Source of the DNA: Scytonema millei VB511283
GTDB taxonomy: Bacteria > Cyanobacteriota > Cyanobacteriia > Cyanobacteriales > Chroococcidiopsidaceae
Direction of reading: 5' to 3'
Assembly (NCBI RefSeq): GCF_000817735.3
Contig: NZ_JTJC03000003.1
Location: 62,001-126,000, forward strand
DNA: 64,000 nt
A model generated the notes under the pieces. That model saw only the letters and a program-made list of their open reading frames with translations. It ran no database searches and was not told the origin of the DNA. Made by a program: the position numbers and the translations under genes. The stretch's first letter is position 1, and the number at the start of each line of letters is the position of its first letter. This document shows positions 1 to 8,437 of the stretch, piece after piece.

Positions 1-424
1 CCATTGCTTTTGCTTGAGCGGCGATGCAAACAAAATCTTCTCCTTCGTATAACCCATCAGAAGTTAAAGTTGGCGATAACTGAGCTGTTTTCCCGTGCCC
101 CCGCCAGTCAAATAGAACTACAGCATAGCCTTGAGCAAAAGCTTTGCGTCCTAAAAGTCTTAAAAACCACTGATTTTCCAAAGTACCTGTAATACCATAA
201 GTCCCAACGATCGTGGCTTTGGGATTTTCGGGAATTGCTACCCAACCAAAGATTGGTACTTCTCCAGCACCGTGAAAAATAACTGCTTCATAATCTGGCT
301 CTGGGTGGCTAGTCGTTTTTTCCCAGTCTTTGCTTGCCCAAAGCGCAGTGTAAACCGTCATGGCTAAGCCGTTGCGCAACCACCAAGGCGGCGTAAAGTC
401 GGAATTCAATTGTTCTCGATGCAT
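1..424 (-). CDS. Alpha/beta hydrolase (YheT-like), C-terminus outside window
   Basis: Reading the minus strand from the ATG at 424 gives 141 open codons that run off the left edge, so only the N-terminal part is visible. Residues 72-90 read TIVGTYGITGTLENQWFLR and residues 102-113 read VVLFDWRGHGKT. This is the usual order in YheT-like serine hydrolases: an oxyanion loop near GITG, then a beta strand and an RGHG turn. The nucleophile elbow (GxSxG) would lie beyond the edge, so catalysis cannot be confirmed. A CAGTTAT-type 7-bp array begins three bases upstream of the ATG. The substrate is unknown; family members act on acyl esters. Confidence 0.75.
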   Translation of the reverse strand, partial: MHREQLNSDFTPPWWLRNGLAMTVYTALWASKDWEKTTSHPEPDYEAVIFHGAGEVPIFGWVAIPENPKATIVGTYGITGTLENQWFLRLLGRKAFAQGYAVVLFDWRGHGKTAQLSPTLTSDGLYEGEDFVCIAAQAKAM

Positions 425-426
425 TT

Positions 427-457
427 CAGTTATCAGTTGTCAGTTGTCAGTTGCCAG
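427..457. repeat. 7-bp tandem array, CAGTTAT/CAGTTGT type
   Basis: About four head-to-tail heptamers (CAGTTAT, CAGTTGT, CAGTTGT, CAGTTGC) lie between the divergent hydrolase and rpaA. The junction ATGCATTTCAGTTATCAG with the hydrolase start recurs exactly at the aroB start (13513 onward). Confidence 0.85.
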
Positions 458-640
458 CGAACTCTCGCCTCTTGCCTCTCAAACTCGGCGATCGCATTCA
501 ATTTTCATCACTTTGTTACAACATTCACCACATGAGCGATAGCTAATCTTTAGAATCATCCGTATAATCAGTACAGCAATCTTTGTATCTGCCCAAGGTT
601 CTTATTGTTCATTAACATTTGTTAATCTGATTTAATAATA

Positions 641-1390
641 ATGGCACGAATACTTGTAATTGATGACGATCCAGCAATCTCCGAATTGGTTGCCGTGAAC
701 TTAGAGATGGCTGGCTACGATGTCAGTCAAGCAGAAGACGGAATCAAAGGACAGGCTCTCGCACTCCAGTTGCAGCCAGACTTAATTATGCTCGATCTGA
801 TGCTACCTAGAGTAGACGGCTTTACAGTTTGCCAGCGTTTGCGGCGCGACGAACGGACGGCTGAAATTCCCGTACTCATGCTCACAGCCCTAAGCCAAAC
901 CCAAGATAAGGTTGAAGGTTTCAATGCAGGTGCAGACGACTATTTGACAAAACCGTTTGAAGTTGAAGAAATGCTGGCTCGCGTCCGTGCCTTACTCCGG
1001 CGCACCGATCGCATCCCTCAAGCAGCTAAGCATAGCGAGATCCTCAACTACGGTCCTCTAACTCTGGTTCCAGAGCGTTTTGAAGCTATCTGGTTTACTG
1101 AAACTGTCAAATTGACTCACCTAGAATTTGAGTTACTCCACTGCTTGCTTCAGCGTCACGGGCAGACTGTTTCGCCTAGCGACATTCTCAAAGAAGTCTG
1201 GGGCTACGATCCTGACGATGACATTGAAACTATTCGCGTCCACATTCGTCACTTACGAACCAAGCTAGAACCAGATCCTCGCCATCCTCGTTATATCAAA
1301 ACTGTTTATGGTGCAGGCTACTGTTTGGAACTACCGAGCGTAGAGCAACTAGAGGAAGTAGCTGTAGGTCACGGTAGCAGTCACGAATAA
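641..1390 (+). CDS. rpaA: OmpR-family response regulator RpaA
   Basis: This 249-residue regulator has a receiver domain (about 2-120) and an OmpR-type winged helix (about 140-235). The acidic pocket D8-D10, the likely phosphoacceptor D52 ([13 protein letters not shown]) and K104 (YLTKPF) are all present. The stretches [11 protein letters not shown] and [17 protein letters not shown] are hallmarks of RpaA, as I know it from Synechocystis and Synechococcus, rather than of RpaB. In the family, RpaA is phosphorylated by SasA and controls circadian output and phycobilisome-photosystem coupling. The ATG is preceded by an A/T-rich leader without a clear Shine-Dalgarno sequence. It appears monocistronic. 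Confidence 0.92.
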   Translation: MARILVIDDDPAISELVAVNLEMAGYDVSQAEDGIKGQALALQLQPDLIMLDLMLPRVDGFTVCQRLRRDERTAEIPVLMLTALSQTQDKVEGFNAGADDYLTKPFEVEEMLARVRALLRRTDRIPQAAKHSEILNYGPLTLVPERFEAIWFTETVKLTHLEFELLHCLLQRHGQTVSPSDILKEVWGYDPDDDIETIRVHIRHLRTKLEPDPRHPRYIKTVYGAGYCLELPSVEQLEEVAVGHGSSHE

Positions 1391-1738
1391 GTCAATATTT
1401 TTACAAAAATAGCTAGAGTTAACTTTAATTGTTTGCTCTAGTTGTCAGGAGAAAATGCAGTTGATTTCATCTGCATTTGTCCATTTTTCTGATATTATAT
1501 TTTTAATCATATAAATCTAATTCAAAATTTTAAGAACAAACAGATTTTGAGAATTAACTAAAATAATAATAGCTAAACAAAGAAAAAAAAGCAATCCTCC
1601 ACAAAATATTTTTTGCCTTCACGCAAACAGAGCTGTGTTTTTAATCCATATAGGCTACGGTAAAAACAATTGCGCCAGAAACAACGAGCGAGCAGATAAC
1701 AAAAAAGTTGGCAACATAGCAAAAGAGACACAACAAAT
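1391..1738. other. A/T-rich spacer rpaA-chlP, no gene seen
   Basis: Apart from the hairpin after rpaA, this is A/T-rich sequence with stops in all frames. The palindromic repeat at 1739 follows, and chlP converges from the other side. Confidence 0.6.
1453..1478 (+). terminator. Possible terminator hairpin after rpaA
   Basis: AAATGCAG (1453-1460) pairs with CTGCATTT (1471-1478) across a 10-nt loop, about 60 nt after the rpaA stop. A mixed T-rich stretch follows rather than a clean T run, so this is only a weak intrinsic terminator candidate. Confidence 0.35.
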
Positions 1739-1766
1739 GTAGGGGCGTACAGCTGTACGCCCCTAC
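1739..1766. repeat. 28-bp palindrome, GTAC variant
   Basis: This is a perfect palindrome whose half is GTAGGGGCGTACAG. Compared with the copies at 3208, 35494 and 37173 (half GTAGGGGCGCACAG), one base differs in each arm, so pairing is kept. It sits 23 bp beyond the chlP stop and could also act as a transcript-end hairpin. Confidence 0.9.
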
Positions 1767-1789
1767 AAATTAAAAACCGCTCGATGAAA

Positions 1790-3010
1790 CTATGGAGCTA
1801 AAGCATTACCGCGGATCAGACTACCGATCGTTTTAGCAGTAATCTTCAACTGAGTAATTGGATTCGCTGGAACCACTGTTTTGTAGAGGTAGCTATCGAA
1901 CGTGAGCTTCTGCACGTCCAAATCAGCGCACATTTCCACGAATGCCTCGCGGGTTGCATCAGAACGATAGAATACTGATTGCAAAATGTCTAGCACCTTG
2001 TACGTCATGCCGTACTTCCGATCCCAACGCTTGAGATAAACCTTGAGGTCATCTTCTGTAGGAATGCGGCTACCAGCTTGGGAAAACTCCACAATCGTTT
2101 CGGCACACATCCGCCCAGATTTAGCCGCGAAGTAAATTCCCTCACCAGAAGATTTCGTCACGTAACCAGCAGCATCGCCAATTAGAGCAATTCTGCCCAC
2201 AACGCGACGGGGACGGGGATGTTCGGGGATGGGGTGCGCCTCAACTTTAATGATTTGACCCCCAGCCAACTTTCTCGCCGCACGAGCGCGAATACCAGCT
2301 TGTAGCTGCTTGATGCTGGCTTTGTTGACCTGCATCGTCCCCGTACCTACGGCTACGTGATCGTATTTGGGGAATACCCAAGCGTAGAAATCGGTAGAAA
2401 CGTCGTTACCAACGTACATTTCTGCCATATCCTGGTAATACGCCATTTTATCTTGAGGCAAACGGATGCGCTCTTGAAATGCGATCGCGAAGTTGTAATC
2501 TCCTGCGTCCATTTCTTTAGCAATCCGAGAATTTGCCCCATCCGCACCAATCACCAAATCCACTTTCAGAGTTTTAGCAACTCCTTGCGTCCCACCTTCT
2601 GAGTGGTCTACATAGTGGATGGTATAGGGTTCTTTACTATTTGTGGGAAAATCAAGTTTATGAACTGTAGCATTAATTAAAGTTGCGCCCAACTGCGCCG
2701 CCCGGTTGCGCAGGAATCCATCCAGCACTTCGCGGCGACACATACCAATATATTCGTCTTCATTAACCAAATTGATATCCACCTCGCGGTTAGAGGGGGA
2801 AATCATCTTCATCCGTCGTACCTGACGGTCAATAATTTCTGGTGGGAGGTCAAACTCGCTCACCATGCATAGAGGAATCGCACCGCCACAAGGCTTGGCA
2901 TTATCCAGCTTGCGTTCAATTAGGTAAGTCTCGATGCCAGCTTTGGCTAGGACTTCTGCGGCGGATGAACCTGCTGGACCCGAACCAACGACAGCAACCC
3001 GTAGAGTCAA
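1790..3010 (-). CDS. chlP: Geranylgeranyl diphosphate/chlorophyll reductase ChlP
   Basis: ChlP reduces the geranylgeranyl chain to phytyl with NADPH for chlorophyll a and tocopherol. The N-terminus MTLRVAVVGSGPAG carries the FAD dinucleotide-binding GxGxxG. The motifs CGGAIPLCMVSEFDLPP, VIGADGANSRIAKE and IALIGDAAGYVTKSSGEG follow the known cyanobacterial protein throughout, and the end is GSLIRGNALAP. I place the start at the TTG at 3010, which gives 406 residues like the family. It has GGGAG six bases upstream, whereas the in-frame ATG at 3055 would add 15 residues that have no counterpart. It is a single gene. Confidence 0.93.
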   Translation of the reverse strand: MTLRVAVVGSGPAGSSAAEVLAKAGIETYLIERKLDNAKPCGGAIPLCMVSEFDLPPEIIDRQVRRMKMISPSNREVDINLVNEDEYIGMCRREVLDGFLRNRAAQLGATLINATVHKLDFPTNSKEPYTIHYVDHSEGGTQGVAKTLKVDLVIGADGANSRIAKEMDAGDYNFAIAFQERIRLPQDKMAYYQDMAEMYVGNDVSTDFYAWVFPKYDHVAVGTGTMQVNKASIKQLQAGIRARAARKLAGGQIIKVEAHPIPEHPRPRRVVGRIALIGDAAGYVTKSSGEGIYFAAKSGRMCAETIVEFSQAGSRIPTEDDLKVYLKRWDRKYGMTYKVLDILQSVFYRSDATREAFVEMCADLDVQKLTFDSYLYKTVVPANPITQLKITAKTIGSLIRGNALAP

Positions 3011-3580
3011 AGTTTTTCTCCCAAACTTCAAATCGCTAAAAATGCATCGTATCACGGTCTTTCGCCCGATTTAGCGACGGTGGCAGCAGATCGGGCAATT
3101 TTGCAACAGAGCTTAAAATTTTTTGTAAATATATTTAATGTCTTTTGAGCTGCCTTTGTGTATGTCGGGTATTACAGCCGTTTTCAATTGGATGAGATAC
3201 ACGAACTGTAGGGGCGCACAGCTGTGCGCCCCTACTAACGTATTGCAGTCGAATGAAAATCGCTGTGAAAATAAATTTAACTTAGAAAATCTACCAAGAG
3301 TAAGAATTTTTATTTAGTACAGTTTGTGTTCAAAACTACGATTTTTCAACTCAATTACAAGCAAGCGATCGCTTAATTTTTCCTGCAAGCATTTCTACGC
3401 AGGAGGCTGACAATTAAATTACACGGCACTAATCATCTCCAGAACGAAAATGGGGAGAAGTCAGAAGCTGATTAAGCTAAACTTAAGAATTTAAACAGAT
3501 ACAAAAACTTAGTATAGTTTGAGTCTGAAACTGAATATCAAAGTCTAAAAATAGCCTAAATGCCTTGAAATGAACGCATA
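3011..3580. other. Spacer between divergent chlP and DUF2993 gene
   Basis: This 570-bp spacer contains the palindrome at 3208 and otherwise A/T-rich sequence with short reading frames only. It must hold the promoters of both divergent genes. No specific operator was recognised. Confidence 0.6.
3208..3235. repeat. 28-bp palindrome GTAGGGGCGCACAG...
   Basis: A perfect 28-bp palindrome, identical to the copies at 35494 and 37173. Confidence 0.92.
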
Positions 3581-4399
3581 ATGGAATTTTTTACGATTCT
3601 TCTGTCTGGCATACTTGGTCTAGTGACTCCAGCCGGGTTAGTTGTAGATCGAACGGCAGAAAATGCTGTTCGCTCTCAATTACAGCACGCAGAGCAGCTA
3701 GAAGTGCGAGTAGACAATGCCCCTAGTTACCAACTTATACACGGAAAGGTGGAAAAGGTACGCTTGGCTGGGCGAGGCTTAAGACTAAAGCAGCAGAATA
3801 TCCGTATTGCTGCTTTAGAACTAGAAACCGATCCAGTTGATGTCGATCCGCGCAGTCTCGGAAAGCAAAAGCTCAAATTACGGCGATCGCTCCATGCAGG
3901 AGTGCATTTGCTGCTGGAGCAATCAGATCTCAACCAAGCCTTACCCGTCTTGATTGCGCAAATCCAAGAATTTGTGATTCCAGAATTGGGGGGCGATCGC
4001 TCTGAATCTAGCTCTAACTATAAGTTTGTCAATCCACGACTAGAACTACTAGCCAACAATCGCCTGCGCTTTCAAGTCCAACTAGCCACAGAGGATGACG
4101 ACGAACCACTGGCAATTGTCGCTGAGTCAGGATTGGTGGTAAAAGGGGGGCGACAAATTCAACTCGTTCAACCAAAAGTTATAGTCGATCGGGAAGCAGT
4201 CGCTCAGAATATCGTCAACGAAATCGCCACGAATCTCAGCCAGGAACTCGATTTCCGTCGCCTGGAAGTTTACGGACTGCAAGTGAGAATCTTACAATTG
4301 AAAGTAGCTGCCCAAAAATTAGATCTAGTAACTTTTGTGCGCGTCGATCCGTCTTCCACTTTGTTGCAGAATCCTTCATTGCAGAATTCTAAGTTATAG
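3581..4399 (+). CDS. DUF2993 (LmeA-like) protein
   Basis: The 272-residue protein starts with a hydrophobic segment (residues 4-22) that could be a signal or anchor. After it come the DUF2993 features: a region like TAENAVRSQLQHAEQLEVRV, then HGKVEKVRLAGRGLRLKQ and IAALELETDPVDVDPRSL. DUF2993 proteins belong to the LmeA/TULIP-like lipid-binding group, so a role in envelope lipids is plausible but unproven. A second, diverged family member lies at 21926-22720. It is followed closely by the GerMN gene on the same strand (76 bp). Confidence 0.8.
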   Translation: MEFFTILLSGILGLVTPAGLVVDRTAENAVRSQLQHAEQLEVRVDNAPSYQLIHGKVEKVRLAGRGLRLKQQNIRIAALELETDPVDVDPRSLGKQKLKLRRSLHAGVHLLLEQSDLNQALPVLIAQIQEFVIPELGGDRSESSSNYKFVNPRLELLANNRLRFQVQLATEDDDEPLAIVAESGLVVKGGRQIQLVQPKVIVDREAVAQNIVNEIATNLSQELDFRRLEVYGLQVRILQLKVAAQKLDLVTFVRVDPSSTLLQNPSLQNSKL

Positions 4400-4475
4400 A
4401 CTCAGCTAATATATAATTTGCTAATTTGCCTCCTCATCTCACCGATCTCGCGTCCACCCAAGGAGAACTATCCCT

Positions 4476-5102
4476 ATGGTTAAACAACAACAAAATCGCC
4501 GAATTCCAGTTAGCGGCTTAGTTGCAGGAATTGCGGCAGTAGCAGTGACAGCAGGAGGCGGCGCAGCTTGGTGGCACTGGCAATCGAACCAAAAACCAAC
4601 TCGACCAATTGCGCCACCCATTAGCGGGATTCAAGAAGCGCCAAAGCCGCAAACTCCACCAGTCGCACAACAACAGGTAGAAGTCTTTTGGCTCAAGGGA
4701 AGTGGAGTAAGACAGCAGCTAATTGCAACTACAGCCACCACAACGGCTGACATTAAAAAACAGCCTACGGCTGCTCTGAAAACTGCTTTTGATAACTTAC
4801 TCTCTGGTCCAAAAGATGGATCTGTCAGTACTACCATTCCCCAAGGAACAACACTGCGGGAGCTAAAGGTGGAGAAAGATGGAATTCACGTCAATTTATC
4901 CGAAGATTTCACCGCTGGCGGTGGTAGTACTGCGATGACAGGGCGAGTGGCACAGGTGATTTACACAGCCACAAGTCTCGATCCAAATGCCAAAGTTTGG
5001 ATTGAGGTGGAAGGAGAACCACTTGAGGTTTTGGGCGGCGAAGGCTTAGAGTTAGAGCAACCGCTGACGCGCCAAAGTTTAGGAGAAAACTTTACACTTT
5101 AA
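4476..5102 (+). CDS. GerMN-domain membrane-anchored protein
   Basis: This 208-residue protein has a strong ribosome site (AAGGAGAA, 9 bases before ATG). It has one membrane segment (about 13-33, GLVAGIAAVAVTAGGG), a Pro-rich linker (40-65) and a C-terminal GerMN fold (about 67-190). The GerMN part is seen in FDNLLSGPKD, TTIPQGTTLRELKVEKDGIHVNLS and the TAMTGRVAQVIYTAT helix. GerMN domains occur in spore-germination and envelope proteins. In cyanobacteria the function is unknown; the topology predicts a periplasmic domain. It probably shares a transcript with the DUF2993 gene upstream. Confidence 0.8.
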   Translation: MVKQQQNRRIPVSGLVAGIAAVAVTAGGGAAWWHWQSNQKPTRPIAPPISGIQEAPKPQTPPVAQQQVEVFWLKGSGVRQQLIATTATTTADIKKQPTAALKTAFDNLLSGPKDGSVSTTIPQGTTLRELKVEKDGIHVNLSEDFTAGGGSTAMTGRVAQVIYTATSLDPNAKVWIEVEGEPLEVLGGEGLELEQPLTRQSLGENFTL

Positions 5103-5189
5103 CCTGCTACATTCGATCGGAATTAAGAAATTAGCAGCGATCGCTCGATTGCTCGATCGCTAGCATTAAACTGTAGCGTAGCCAACCCC

Positions 5190-5543
5190 TCAACGTTTTC
5201 CATTTCCATTGAGTACCCGAAATTGGCGGGCTTGATGTTCGACTCGGGTAGCAAGTCGATGACAGACAAGATTCCATAATTGGAAGATCATGTCATCCTC
5301 AACGCGGTAGTAGGCGGAAGTGCCTTCACTACGGCGACTGAGAATGCCTGCCTGCCACATGATTTTTAAATGTTTGGAAACGTTGGCTTGGCTAGTTTGA
5401 GTTGCATCCACCAATTCTTGAACGCACTTTTCACCATCGCGTAACAGGCTGAGCAGCCGTAGGCGCATTGGTTCGCTTAACAAGCTGAAATACTCTGCTA
5501 CTTGTTGCATAACCTCTGGAGGTACAGGCTTGGTTAATTTCAT
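5190..5543 (-). CDS. ArsR/SmtB-family winged-helix repressor
   Basis: The 117-residue protein matches the ArsR fold: YFSLLSEPMRLRLLSLLRDGEKCVQELV followed by the recognition helix TSQANVSKHLKIMWQAGIL and the beta wing RRSEGTSAYYRVED. The classical metal-site ELCVCDL is replaced by EKCVQELV, so it keeps one Cys but not the CxC pair, and sensing of another signal is possible. C-terminal Cys/His residues (LVCHRLATRVEHQ) could also bind a ligand. It lies 81 bp downstream of accB on the same strand. Confidence 0.85.
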   Translation of the reverse strand: MKLTKPVPPEVMQQVAEYFSLLSEPMRLRLLSLLRDGEKCVQELVDATQTSQANVSKHLKIMWQAGILSRRSEGTSAYYRVEDDMIFQLWNLVCHRLATRVEHQARQFRVLNGNGKR

Positions 5544-5624
5544 TAGAACTGACCCGTAGAAAGATGTCGCAAGATAGTTGGCAGTGATGCCAAATAGTTA
5601 ACTGGTAATTAAAGTAGTTAACCA

Positions 5625-6164
5625 TTAATCGGGGTTTATGCGCATCAGTGGCTGTCCGTATTCCACTGGTTCGCCATTTTGCACCAAAATTTCCATAACT
5701 TGTCCAGATATTTCGGCTTCAATCTCGTTCATCAGCTTCATAGCCTCGATAATACAGACAGTTTGACCGGATCTAACGCGATCGCCAACTTCTACAAATG
5801 ATGGTTCGCCTGGGGCAGGAGCGCGATAAAAAGTTCCTACCATAGGAGAAGGAATTTCCGCAAACTTTTGTTCTATCGGCGCTGACGTAGCCATCGAGAC
5901 TGTAGCGGAATTGATGGCAGTAGAATCAACTCGGCGAGAAACTGAATCTGTGCCAGCAGGCATTTTAGCAGAGTCGAAGTGTAATTCCGTTGCCGTTAGG
6001 TTACTGCTTTCTCCTGCTACAGCGGATGCAGGTGCGGTACTTTGAATACCCGTACCCTTACGTACTGTCAGTTCAAATTCCTGAGTTTTTAGGGTGAGTT
6101 CCTCAATTTCAGTTCGATCTAACGCCAACAATAGTTGACGTATTTCATTTAAATCCAGTGACAC
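5625..6164 (-). CDS. accB: Biotin carboxyl carrier protein of acetyl-CoA carboxylase
   Basis: AccB carries biotin between the biotin carboxylase and carboxyltransferase of acetyl-CoA carboxylase, the first step of fatty-acid synthesis. The biotinyl-lysine site [12 protein letters not shown] and the surrounding [24 protein letters not shown] lipoyl-like fold are clear. An Ala/Ser/Thr-rich linker joins this to the N-terminal helix. I choose the GTG at 6164, giving [12 protein letters not shown] like other cyanobacterial AccB, with GAGGGA six bases upstream. The in-frame ATG at 6194 lies inside a 7-bp TGACTGA array and would add ten array-derived or atypical residues. It is preceded by efp on the same strand, a common cyanobacterial pairing. 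Confidence 0.93.
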   Translation of the reverse strand: MSLDLNEIRQLLLALDRTEIEELTLKTQEFELTVRKGTGIQSTAPASAVAGESSNLTATELHFDSAKMPAGTDSVSRRVDSTAINSATVSMATSAPIEQKFAEIPSPMVGTFYRAPAPGEPSFVEVGDRVRSGQTVCIIEAMKLMNEIEAEISGQVMEILVQNGEPVEYGQPLMRINPD

Positions 6165-6183
6165 AGCAAATCCCTCTTCAATG

Positions 6184-6252
6184 TCATCAGTCATCAGTCA
6201 TCAGTCATTTGTTGTCATTCCACTCATGACCAATGACAAATGACAAATGACT
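6184..6252. repeat. Two 7-bp arrays between efp and accB
   Basis: TCATCAG-type heptamers (6184-6210) are followed by a second array of TGACCAA/TGACAAA type (6225-6252). The pair fills nearly all of the efp-accB spacer and overlaps an alternative accB start. Confidence 0.85.
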
Positions 6253-6263
6253 CCTAAAAGCAA

Positions 6264-6824
6264 TCATTCTCCCCGACCGAGATAAGTATCGTTACGGGTA
6301 TCGATCCGAATGCGTTCCCCTTGAGAAATAAATAAAGGAACCATAATAGTAGCGCCAGTCTCGACAACAGCAGGCTTAGTACCACCCGTAGCCGTGTCAC
6401 CGCGCACGCCAGGATCGGTTTGAACGACTTCTAGCACGACGGAATTAGGCAATTCTACTTCCAGCACCTGCTCGTCCCAGCGGACGACATTCACTTCCAT
6501 GCCATCTTTGAGATACTTGACGCGATCGCCAATTTGTGCTGCCGTCAATCGCGCTTCCTCGTAGGTTTCCATCTCCATAAAGACGAAATCATCGCCGTCT
6601 TTATAGGTATGTTGCATCGTACTCTTTTCTAGAGTGGCTTGGGGAACAGTTTCACCAGCACGGAAGGTTCGTTCCACTACGCTACCAGACTGGACGTTTT
6701 TTAACTTTGTCCGCACAAAAGCCGAGCCTTTCCCTGGCTTTACATGAAGGAATTCCACCACCCGCCAAACAGATCCATCTAGGACAATACTTACGCCTGG
6801 TCGAAAGTCATTACTAGAAATCAT
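6264..6824 (-). CDS. efp: Translation elongation factor P
   Basis: EF-P (186 residues, the usual length) relieves ribosome stalling at polyproline. The KOW-like N-terminal domain contains the tip loop [18 protein letters not shown], with K at the position modified in some bacteria. Two OB-fold domains follow, ending in the conserved [16 protein letters not shown]. It is the first gene of a pair with accB. A large composite repeat island lies just upstream (6883-7090). Confidence 0.96.
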   Translation of the reverse strand: MISSNDFRPGVSIVLDGSVWRVVEFLHVKPGKGSAFVRTKLKNVQSGSVVERTFRAGETVPQATLEKSTMQHTYKDGDDFVFMEMETYEEARLTAAQIGDRVKYLKDGMEVNVVRWDEQVLEVELPNSVVLEVVQTDPGVRGDTATGGTKPAVVETGATIMVPLFISQGERIRIDTRNDTYLGRGE

Positions 6825-6882
6825 GGAACAATAGACTCACTCATCATGCAGGACAATCGGCAATCTATTTTACCTCCTTTCG

Positions 6883-7090
6883 GTAAGGGGTAGGAGCGAG
6901 GAGTGAGGAGTGAGGAGCGAGGGAAAGAGTGGTGCGTGGTGCGCGAGTATGCGTAGTGCGTGAAGTGTGTGAAGTGTGTGAAGTGTGGGAGTGCACAAGG
7001 GAGAATTTTCTCCCCATCTCCCCCATCTTCCCCAACTCCCCCAAATCTCTTCTTCCCCTCACTCCTCACTCCTCGCTCCTCGCCCCTTAC
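6883..7090. repeat. Composite inverted repeat island of GAGGAGT/GAGGAGC heptamers
   Basis: The left arm (6883-6922) begins GTAAGGGG and continues as GAGGAGC/GAGGAGT units. The right arm (7055-7090) is its near reverse complement, ending CCCCTTAC. Between them are 9-bp repeats (GTGTGTGAA type) and C-rich CCCCCATCT-type units. A chance open frame on the minus strand here is translated repeat, not a gene. Confidence 0.85.
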
Positions 7091-7249
7091 TATGGCAAAA
7101 TGACGATCGGGTCTCACTAAGTTATGCGCGCTAGGTTATGCGTTCAGTCATGCGCGAAGATCGCGTTGCGCGTATCCGCGCCCTACCATCGCACTGCGGC
7201 GATGGAGAGCAAACATTCCTCGCAGCATACCCCTTATCAGAGCTAGATC

Positions 7250-8356
7250 ATGACAACATTTTGCCAACGCTGGCTAAAAAATATTTCGATCGCAATCAGC
7301 ATGATTGCCTTTTGCTGGAGTTTGAGTGTAGCAGCCTGGACTCCTACTTCCTACGCCGCACTCCCAGCAGGAAATGCCATTACTGATGGTAAAGCTTTGT
7401 TGCGTTATGCCCTGCCAATTGACAACCAACCTGTCAGGCAACTGCAAGCAAGTTTAGAAGATATTGCCAATCAACTGCGAGCCAACCGCCGTTGGGGTGC
7501 GATCGCTAACGACCTCAAAGGCGCTTCTAGGGCAATCTCTAATCCTGAAAAAATTCTGAGTAGCGTTCCCGCAGAACGCCAGCCTCAAGCAGAAAAGATA
7601 ATTGCTCAAATTAAAGATGGCATTCCCAAACTTCAAGAAGCAACAGATAAGAAAGATAAAGAAAATATCTGGGTCGAACGCGCTAACATACTCAATTTAG
7701 TTAGCGAGTTAGAAGAGTTGATGGTCAAAGAATTTCCCTATGAAGTCCCCGCTCAATACTCTAACTTGCCTCAACTCAAAGGACGGGCAACGATCGCATT
7801 TAAAACCAATAAAGGTGACATTACTGTGGTTGTAGACGGCTACAGCGCCCCCGTCACCGCAGGTAATTTTGTCGATCTCGTTCAACGGGGCTTCTACAAC
7901 GGATTAGAATTCATTCGTGCTGAAGATTCCTACGTTTTGCAAACAGGCGATCCCCCTGGAAAAGACCAAGGATTTATCGACCCCAACACGGGTAAGTACC
8001 GCGCCGTTCCTTTAGAAATTCTGGTCAAAGGCGATGCGGAACCTACATACGGCGTAACATTAGAGCAAGCCGGGCGTTACACTGACGAACCAGTATTGCC
8101 CTTTTCTGCCTACGGTGCAGTTGCAATGGCAAGACCGGAATTTGAACCTGATGGTGGTTCTTCTCAATTTTTCTTCTTTTTGTTTGAGCCAGAACTAACT
8201 CCAGCCGGACGTAACTTACTAGACGGGCGCTACTCCGTATTTGGTTACGTTACCGAGGGTAAAGAAGTCCTAGAAAAGCTGAAAGCAGGTGACAAAATCG
8301 AATCAGCTAAAGTCATTCAGGGTGCAGACAAATTAGTTCAACCCCAAGTAGCATAA
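7250..8356 (+). CDS. Lumenal/periplasmic cyclophilin-type peptidyl-prolyl isomerase (TLP40/CYP38-like)
   Basis: The 368-residue protein has a signal peptide (about 1-36, hydrophobic ISIAISMIAFCWSLSVAA then SYAAL). An all-helical N-terminal region (about 50-175, PVRQLQASLEDIANQLRANRRW) follows, and then a cyclophilin fold from about 180 (IAFKTNKGDITVVVDGYSAPVTAG, SSQFFFFLFEP, GRYSVFGYVTEG). The domain order matches cyanobacterial relatives of plant TLP40/CYP38, which assist photosystem II assembly. Several catalytic positions of classical cyclophilins are diverged, so isomerase activity may be low. No partner gene is adjacent. Confidence 0.85.
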   Translation: MTTFCQRWLKNISIAISMIAFCWSLSVAAWTPTSYAALPAGNAITDGKALLRYALPIDNQPVRQLQASLEDIANQLRANRRWGAIANDLKGASRAISNPEKILSSVPAERQPQAEKIIAQIKDGIPKLQEATDKKDKENIWVERANILNLVSELEELMVKEFPYEVPAQYSNLPQLKGRATIAFKTNKGDITVVVDGYSAPVTAGNFVDLVQRGFYNGLEFIRAEDSYVLQTGDPPGKDQGFIDPNTGKYRAVPLEILVKGDAEPTYGVTLEQAGRYTDEPVLPFSAYGAVAMARPEFEPDGGSSQFFFFLFEPELTPAGRNLLDGRYSVFGYVTEGKEVLEKLKAGDKIESAKVIQGADKLVQPQVA

Positions 8357-8373
8357 CTAGGGAGTAGAAATTT

Positions 8374-8437
8374 GTAGGGGCGGGTTTAACAGATATGCCT
8401 AAAGACAAACAAAAAATTCAGCTAAACCCGCCCTTAG
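8374..8437. repeat. Imperfect inverted repeat of the GTAGGGGCGGGTTTA family, containing the scpB start
   Basis: GTAGGGGCGGGTTTA (8374-8388) pairs with TAAACCCGCCCTTAG (8423-8437) at 13 of 15 positions, with a 34-nt loop that holds the scpB ATG (8395). A relative with the same arms is at 43221-43285 and a further one at 57069-57132. Confidence 0.75.

Noticed and set aside
6821-7117. Long minus-strand frame upstream of efp
   Set aside because: It translates the GAGGAGT/CACTTCA repeats and has no family or ribosome site.
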